Source of the DNA: Marinobacterium litorale DSM 23545
Lineage (GTDB): Bacteria; Pseudomonadota; Gammaproteobacteria; Pseudomonadales; Balneatricaceae
Assembly (NCBI RefSeq): GCF_000428985.1
Contig: NZ_AUAZ01000004.1
Location: 1 to 64,000 of the forward strand
Length of the DNA stretch: 64,000 nucleotides
Direction of reading: 5' to 3'
The notes below the pieces were generated by a model. It was not told the DNA's origin and did no database searches. It was given only the letters and a program-made list of their open reading frames with translations. Made by a program: the position numbers and the translations under genes. Of this stretch, positions 59,183 through 64,000 are shown piece by piece (position 1 is the first letter of the stretch; the number at the start of each line of letters is the position of its first letter).

Positions 59183-59659
59183 CTAGATGTGCTGCACCTC
59201 GGAGATTTCATATTCGATCAAACCTCCCGGGGTATCCACGGCAGCAATCTCACCCTCTTCCTTGCCGATCAGAGCGCGCGCTATGGGCGAGTTAACCGAA
59301 ATCTTTCCGGCCTTAATATTCGCCTCATCGTCACCAACAATCTTGTATGAGACTGTCGCTTCGGTATCCAGGTTGATCAGCTCAACGGTGGTGCCGAATA
59401 TCACCTTACCGGTGTGATCAATCGCAGTCACATCGACCACTTGAGCCAGCGACAGCTTATGCTCAAGCTCCCGAATCCGCCCTTCGATAAAGCCCTGCTG
59501 CTCACGGGCCGCATGGTATTCCGCATTTTCCTTGAGGTCGCCGTGCTCGCGGGCTTCCGCGATAGCGCCGATCACTTTCGGACGCTCCACCGATTTGAGG
59601 TGAGCCAGCTCTTCGCGAAGGCTTTTTTCGCCTTCAACCGTCATGGGTACTCGATTCAT
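59183..59659 (-). CDS. greA: Transcription elongation factor GreA
   Basis: Rescues arrested RNA polymerase by stimulating transcript cleavage. The 158 residues match the E. coli length. The N-terminal coiled coil carries [20 protein letters not shown] with the acidic tip, and the C-terminal FKBP-like part has [16 protein letters not shown]. The ATG overlaps the carB stop by four bases, placing it in the carAB transcript. Confidence 0.98.
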   Translation of the reverse strand: MNRVPMTVEGEKSLREELAHLKSVERPKVIGAIAEAREHGDLKENAEYHAAREQQGFIEGRIRELEHKLSLAQVVDVTAIDHTGKVIFGTTVELINLDTEATVSYKIVGDDEANIKAGKISVNSPIARALIGKEEGEIAAVDTPGGLIEYEISEVQHI

Positions 59660-62600
59660 TCTGCAACTCCTGCATGCAGATCCTGCAGACTGCGCACGGT
59701 TTTCTCCTCACCGTACTTCAACGCCTCGGCGGTCGCCGCTGCACCCGCCAGCGTCGTGGTGTAGGGCACCTTGTGCTGCAACGCCGAACGGCGAATCTCC
59801 GCAGAATCAGCGATCGCCTTACGTCCTTCCGTGGTATTGATGACGTAAGCGATCTCACCATTCTTCAGCATATCAACGATATTGGGCCGACCTTCCGCTA
59901 CCTTGTTGACGCGCTCAACCGCGAGGCCAGCGTCACTGAGCAGCGCGGCTGTTCCGGAGGTCGCTACCAGTTTAAAGCCCAGTTCTACCAGATCACGGGC
60001 CACCGGGACAACGGCCTGCTTATCTACGTCACGCACCGAGATAAAAGCGGTTCCCTTGCACGGCAAGCGTTCACCGGCCCCCAGCTGCGCCTTCATGAAC
60101 GCCTCGCCGAAGGTCGCACCGGTGCCCATCACTTCGCCGGTCGACTTCATCTCCGGCCCCAGGATCGGGTCAACCCCCGGGAACTTGTTAAACGGGAAAA
60201 CGGCTTCCTTGACGTTATAGAACTTGGGCACGATCTCTTCGGTAAAGCCAAGCTCTTCAAGGCTCTTGCCCGTCATCACCAGTGCGGCGATCTTGGCCAG
60301 CGAAACTCCGATACATTTGGAGACGAACGGCACGGTGCGCGATGCACGCGGGTTCACCTCGATCACGTAAATTTCGCCATCCTGGTAGGCCAGCTGCACG
60401 TTCATCAGGCCCACAACGCCCAGTTCCAGGGCCATCTTGCGCACCATTTCGCGCATTTCGTCCTGAACATCGGCCGCCAGGTTGTACGGCGGCAGCGAGC
60501 ACGCCGAGTCACCGGAATGCACGCCCGCCTGCTCGATATGCTGCATGATGGCGCCGATCACGACGGTTTCGCCATCACTGACCGCGTCGATATCGACCTC
60601 GATCGCCGCATTGAGGAAGTGGTCCAGCAGCACCGGCGCATCGTTGGACACCTGAACCGCGTTGTTCATGTAACGACGCAGCTCATCTTCCTTGTACACG
60701 ATCTCCATGGCACGACCACCCAATACGTAGGAGGGACGCACCACCAGCGGATAACCGATATTCTTGGCCTGGATAATCGCCTCTTCCAGAGAGCGAACAG
60801 TGGCATTTTCCGGCTGCTTCAGCCCCAGACGTTTCAGCATCTGCAGGAACTGTTCGCGGTCTTCGGCACGGTCGATCGCTTCCGGGCTGGTACCGATAAT
60901 CGGCACACCCGCCTGCTCCAGAGCAACCGCCAGTTTCAGCGGAGTCTGACCGCCGTACTGAACGATCACGCCCTTGGGCTTCTCGACATGGGCGATTTCA
61001 AGCACATCTTCCAACGTGATCGGCTCGAAGTAGAGTCGGTCGGAAGTGTCGTAGTCGGTGGACACCGTTTCCGGGTTACAGTTGACCATAATGGTCTCGT
61101 AACCATCTTCACGAGCCGCCAGCGCTGCGTGCACGCAGCAGTAGTCAAACTCGATCCCCTGACCGATACGGTTGGGACCACCGCCGATAACCATGATCTT
61201 CTCACGATCGGTCACATTGGCCTCGCACTCCTCTTCATAGCTGGAGTACATGTAGGCGGTATCGGTGGCAAACTCGGCTGAGCAGGTATCAACGCGCTTG
61301 AACACCGGACGTACGTCCAGTTTCTGACGCTGCTTGCGGAACTGTTTCTCGGACACACCCAACAGCTGCGCCAGACGGGCATCGGAGAACCCTTTGCGCT
61401 TGAGGCGGTATACCTGATCCTTGCCCAGCTCGCTCAGCGCCATCTCGGAGACGCGCAGCTCTTCCTTGATCAGATCTTCAATCTGCACCAGGAACCAGGG
61501 ATCGACACCGCTCAGGTTGTAGATTTCATCGACACTCATACCGATACGGAAAGCATCGCCGATGTACCAGATACGCTGTGCGCCCGGCTGAGTCAGCTCG
61601 GCGATAATCTCGTCGCGCGCTTCTTCTTCGTTCTCCAGGCTGACCACCGGATCAAAGCCCACGGAGCCCACTTCCAGACCCCGAAGCGCTTTTTGCAGCG
61701 ATTCCTGCTGGGTACGGCCGATCGCCATTACCTCGCCCACCGACTTCATCTGTGTGGTCAGACGGTCATTGGCCTGCGGGAATTTCTCGAAGGTAAAGCG
61801 GGGGATCTTGGTCACAACGTAATCGATTGCAGGCTCGAATGAAGCCGGCGTGCGACCACCGGTAATGTCGTTCTGCAGTTCATCCAGGGTGTAACCGACC
61901 GCGAGCTTGGCCGCCACCTTGGCGATCGGGAAGCCGGTGGCCTTGGACGCCAGCGCGGAAGAGCGTGACACACGGGGGTTCATCTCGATCACGACCATAC
62001 GGCCGGTTTTGGGATCGACACCGAACTGAACATTGGAGCCGCCGGTTTCCACACCGATTTCGCGCAGTACCGCGATCGATGCATCACGCATCAGCTGATA
62101 CTCTTTATCGGTCAGCGTCTGGGCCGGCGCCACGGTAATGGAGTCGCCGGTGTGAACGCCCATGGCATCGAAGTTTTCGATGGAACAGACGATGATGCAG
62201 TTGTCATTCTTGTCGCGAACAACCTCCATCTCGTACTCTTTCCAGCCGATCAGGGATTCGTCGATCAGCAGTTCGTTGGTCGGCGACAGATCCAGACCGC
62301 GTTCACAGATCTCGATAAACTCTTCCCGGTTGTAGGCAATACCACCACCGGAGCCACCCATGGTGAAGGAGGGGCGGATAATGGCCGGGAAGCCGATGGA
62401 GTCCAGCACCTGCAGCGCTTCTTCCATGCTGTGTGCGATGGATGCGCGCGGGCATTCCAGACCGATGTTTTTCATCGCCGTATCGAAGCGTTCACGGTCT
62501 TCCGCCTTGTCGATGGCGTCCTGAGTCGCGCCGATCATCTCTACACCAAACTCGGCCAGCACGCCTTCGCGATCCAGGTCCAGCGCGCAGTTCAGCGCTG

Positions 62601-62880
62601 TCTGGCCACCCATGGTCGGCAGCAGCGCGTCCGGGCGTTCTTTCTCGATGATTTTGGCAACGGTTTTCCAGTTAATGGGCTCGATGTAGGTCGCATCGGC
62701 CATCACCGGATCGGTCATGATAGTGGCGGGGTTGGAGTTCACCAGAATAACCCGGTATCCCTCTTCGCGCAGCGCCTTACACGCCTGTGCACCGGAATAG
62801 TCGAACTCGCATGCCTGGCCGATAACGATGGGCCCTGCACCGAGGATAAGAATACTTTGAATGTCCGTACGTTTTGGCAT
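59656..62880 (-). CDS. carB: Carbamoyl-phosphate synthase large subunit
   Basis: Makes carbamoyl phosphate for arginine and pyrimidines from ammonia passed on by CarA. The 1,074-residue protein has two ATP-grasp halves (first near 1-400, with [20 protein letters not shown]; second near 550-935, with [17 protein letters not shown]). The oligomerisation domain lies between them and the allosteric MGS-like domain at the C-terminus ([15 protein letters not shown]). Length equals the family norm. It lies 52 bases after carA. Confidence 0.98.
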   Translation of the reverse strand: MPKRTDIQSILILGAGPIVIGQACEFDYSGAQACKALREEGYRVILVNSNPATIMTDPVMADATYIEPINWKTVAKIIEKERPDALLPTMGGQTALNCALDLDREGVLAEFGVEMIGATQDAIDKAEDRERFDTAMKNIGLECPRASIAHSMEEALQVLDSIGFPAIIRPSFTMGGSGGGIAYNREEFIEICERGLDLSPTNELLIDESLIGWKEYEMEVVRDKNDNCIIVCSIENFDAMGVHTGDSITVAPAQTLTDKEYQLMRDASIAVLREIGVETGGSNVQFGVDPKTGRMVVIEMNPRVSRSSALASKATGFPIAKVAAKLAVGYTLDELQNDITGGRTPASFEPAIDYVVTKIPRFTFEKFPQANDRLTTQMKSVGEVMAIGRTQQESLQKALRGLEVGSVGFDPVVSLENEEEARDEIIAELTQPGAQRIWYIGDAFRIGMSVDEIYNLSGVDPWFLVQIEDLIKEELRVSEMALSELGKDQVYRLKRKGFSDARLAQLLGVSEKQFRKQRQKLDVRPVFKRVDTCSAEFATDTAYMYSSYEEECEANVTDREKIMVIGGGPNRIGQGIEFDYCCVHAALAAREDGYETIMVNCNPETVSTDYDTSDRLYFEPITLEDVLEIAHVEKPKGVIVQYGGQTPLKLAVALEQAGVPIIGTSPEAIDRAEDREQFLQMLKRLGLKQPENATVRSLEEAIIQAKNIGYPLVVRPSYVLGGRAMEIVYKEDELRRYMNNAVQVSNDAPVLLDHFLNAAIEVDIDAVSDGETVVIGAIMQHIEQAGVHSGDSACSLPPYNLAADVQDEMREMVRKMALELGVVGLMNVQLAYQDGEIYVIEVNPRASRTVPFVSKCIGVSLAKIAALVMTGKSLEELGFTEEIVPKFYNVKEAVFPFNKFPGVDPILGPEMKSTGEVMGTGATFGEAFMKAQLGAGERLPCKGTAFISVRDVDKQAVVPVARDLVELGFKLVATSGTAALLSDAGLAVERVNKVAEGRPNIVDMLKNGEIAYVINTTEGRKAIADSAEIRRSALQHKVPYTTTLAGAAATAEALKYGEEKTVRSLQDLHAGVAE

Positions 62881-62932
62881 CTGTCTTACCGGTCGTATCT
62901 GTTTCTGTTCGAGGATGTCTATGCGTTCTGGA

Positions 62933-64000
62933 TCAGGCTTGAGCTTTCATCAGCTCGATAAACCGATCGAACAGCGGTGCCACATCATGCGGCCCCGGAC
63001 TGGCTTCCGGGTGTCCCTGGAAGCTGAACGCCGGGCAGTCCGTGCGCTCGATCCCCTGCAGGGAGCCATCGAACAGCGATTTGTGAGTTGCACGCAGCGT
63101 ATCGGGCAGCGATTCTTCATCAACGGCGAAACCGTGGTTCTGACTGGTGATCATCACATGTGAGCTATCCAGATCCTGCACCGGATGGTTGGCACCGTGG
63201 TGACCGAACTTCATTTTCACGGTTTTGGCACCCGACGCCAGCGCCAGTAGCTGATGCCCCAGGCAGATACCGAACACCGGCTTACCGGAGGTCAGTATTT
63301 CGCGAATCGCCGTAATGGCGTAATCACAGGGTTCCGGATCCCCGGGTCCGTTGGAGAGAAATACACCATCGGGATTCAGCGCCAGCACGTCCGACGCCGG
63401 GGTCTGAGCAGGTACCACTGTCAGACGACAGCCACGCTCAACCAGCATGCGCAGGATGTTGCTCTTTACGCCGTAGTCGTAGGCCACCACATGGTAGGGA
63501 AGTTCGGCATCGGTTCTGTCTGCATGACCTTCACCCAGCTTCCAGCTACTGGAGCGCCACTGATACGACTCGGTCACACTGGCTTCCTTGGCCAGATCCA
63601 TCCCCTTAAGCCCCGGGAAAGCACGGGCCGCGGCCAGCGCTTTCTCTTCATCAACCTGATCGCCGGCCATGATGCAGCCGTTCTGAGCACCTTTTTCGCG
63701 CAGGATACGGGTCAAACGGCGGGTATCGATATCGGCAATGCCTACAATATTCTGCTCGCGCAGATAAGCATCCAGCGACTGTTCAGAACGGAAATTACTG
63801 GCCAGCAACGGCAGATCACGGATCACCAGACCGGCCACCCAGGTGGCTCGGGATTCCGCATCCTCGGCATTGACGCCGACGTTACCGATATGTGGATAAG
63901 TCAGAGTGACGATCTGCCGACTGTAGGAGGGATCGGTCAGAATCTCCTGGTAGCCGGTCATCGAGGTATTGAAAACCACTTCACCACTGGACTCACCATC
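62933..64000 (-). CDS. carA: Carbamoyl-phosphate synthase small subunit (5' end cut by window)
   Basis: Glutaminase partner of CarB. 355 codons are visible; the frame is open through the last base, and the residues before [14 protein letters not shown] fit the family (GE directly before), so about 20-25 N-terminal residues lie outside. The class I amidotransferase half has the nucleophile motif [15 protein letters not shown] and the catalytic His/Glu in [13 protein letters not shown] near the C-terminus. A GTG at 63979 is not the real start. Confidence 0.97.
   Translation of the reverse strand, partial: DGESSGEVVFNTSMTGYQEILTDPSYSRQIVTLTYPHIGNVGVNAEDAESRATWVAGLVIRDLPLLASNFRSEQSLDAYLREQNIVGIADIDTRRLTRILREKGAQNGCIMAGDQVDEEKALAAARAFPGLKGMDLAKEASVTESYQWRSSSWKLGEGHADRTDAELPYHVVAYDYGVKSNILRMLVERGCRLTVVPAQTPASDVLALNPDGVFLSNGPGDPEPCDYAITAIREILTSGKPVFGICLGHQLLALASGAKTVKMKFGHHGANHPVQDLDSSHVMITSQNHGFAVDEESLPDTLRATHKSLFDGSLQGIERTDCPAFSFQGHPEASPGPHDVAPLFDRFIELMKAQA

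Noticed and set aside
59674-61281. 535-codon open frame antisense to carB
   Set aside because: It lies wholly inside a clear carB gene, has His/Arg-rich composition and no recognisable domain.

Overview
The window looks like chromosome from a Gram-negative gammaproteobacterium, most likely a marine, Oceanospirillales/Pseudomonas-like lineage (inference). The basis is the housekeeping block on the right. Read right to left it runs carA-carB-greA, (yhbY divergent), rlmE-ftsH-folP-glmM-tpiA-secG-tRNA-Leu(GAG)-tRNA-fMet-rimP-nusA-infB-rbfA-truB-rpsO-pnp, the order known from Pseudomonas and relatives. The left two thirds is a cell-surface region: giant repeat proteins, two SapC-family proteins, dTDP-rhamnose synthesis and an ABC-type glycan exporter. 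I see no insertion sequence, integrase, CRISPR array or rRNA.

Layout. (1) 2-5899 (+): the 3' part of a very large secreted protein, with 17 tandem Ig/cadherin-like repeats of about 92 residues followed by a DUF4214-type module; its 5' end lies outside the window. (2) 6021-6752 (+): a SapC-family protein with its own promoter and terminator. (3) 13608 down to 6855 (-): an apparent eight-gene operon of methyltransferase, glycosyltransferase, rmlB, rmlA, rmlC, rmlD, a second SapC protein and an unknown 198-residue protein. (4) 13776-14834 (+): a small RTX + DUF4214 protein. (5) 15208-35859 (-): one 6,883-codon gene for a giant acidic protein with an N-terminal DUF4214-like module, thousands of residues of beta-rich repeats, and C-terminal RTX repeats with a probable type I secretion end. 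(6) 43107 down to 36106 (-): wzm-wzt-FkbM methyltransferase/coiled coil-triple glycosyltransferase, all overlapping. (7) 43290 to the right edge: the housekeeping block.

How the parts may work together (inference). The rml genes supply dTDP-L-rhamnose. The glycosyltransferases build a glycan that is capped by the FkbM/coiled-coil protein and exported by Wzm/Wzt through recognition by the Wzt C-terminal domain. The giant RTX protein, the Ig-repeat protein and the small RTX protein would be exported (type I genes are not in the window) and share a DUF4214-type module that could hold them to that surface glycan, as the N-terminal part of Caulobacter RsaA binds lipopolysaccharide. The SapC proteins have a named relative in an S-layer locus of Campylobacter fetus. 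The region is therefore a candidate S-layer or giant-adhesin and anchor-glycan locus inserted next to the pnp end of a conserved translation/transcription operon.
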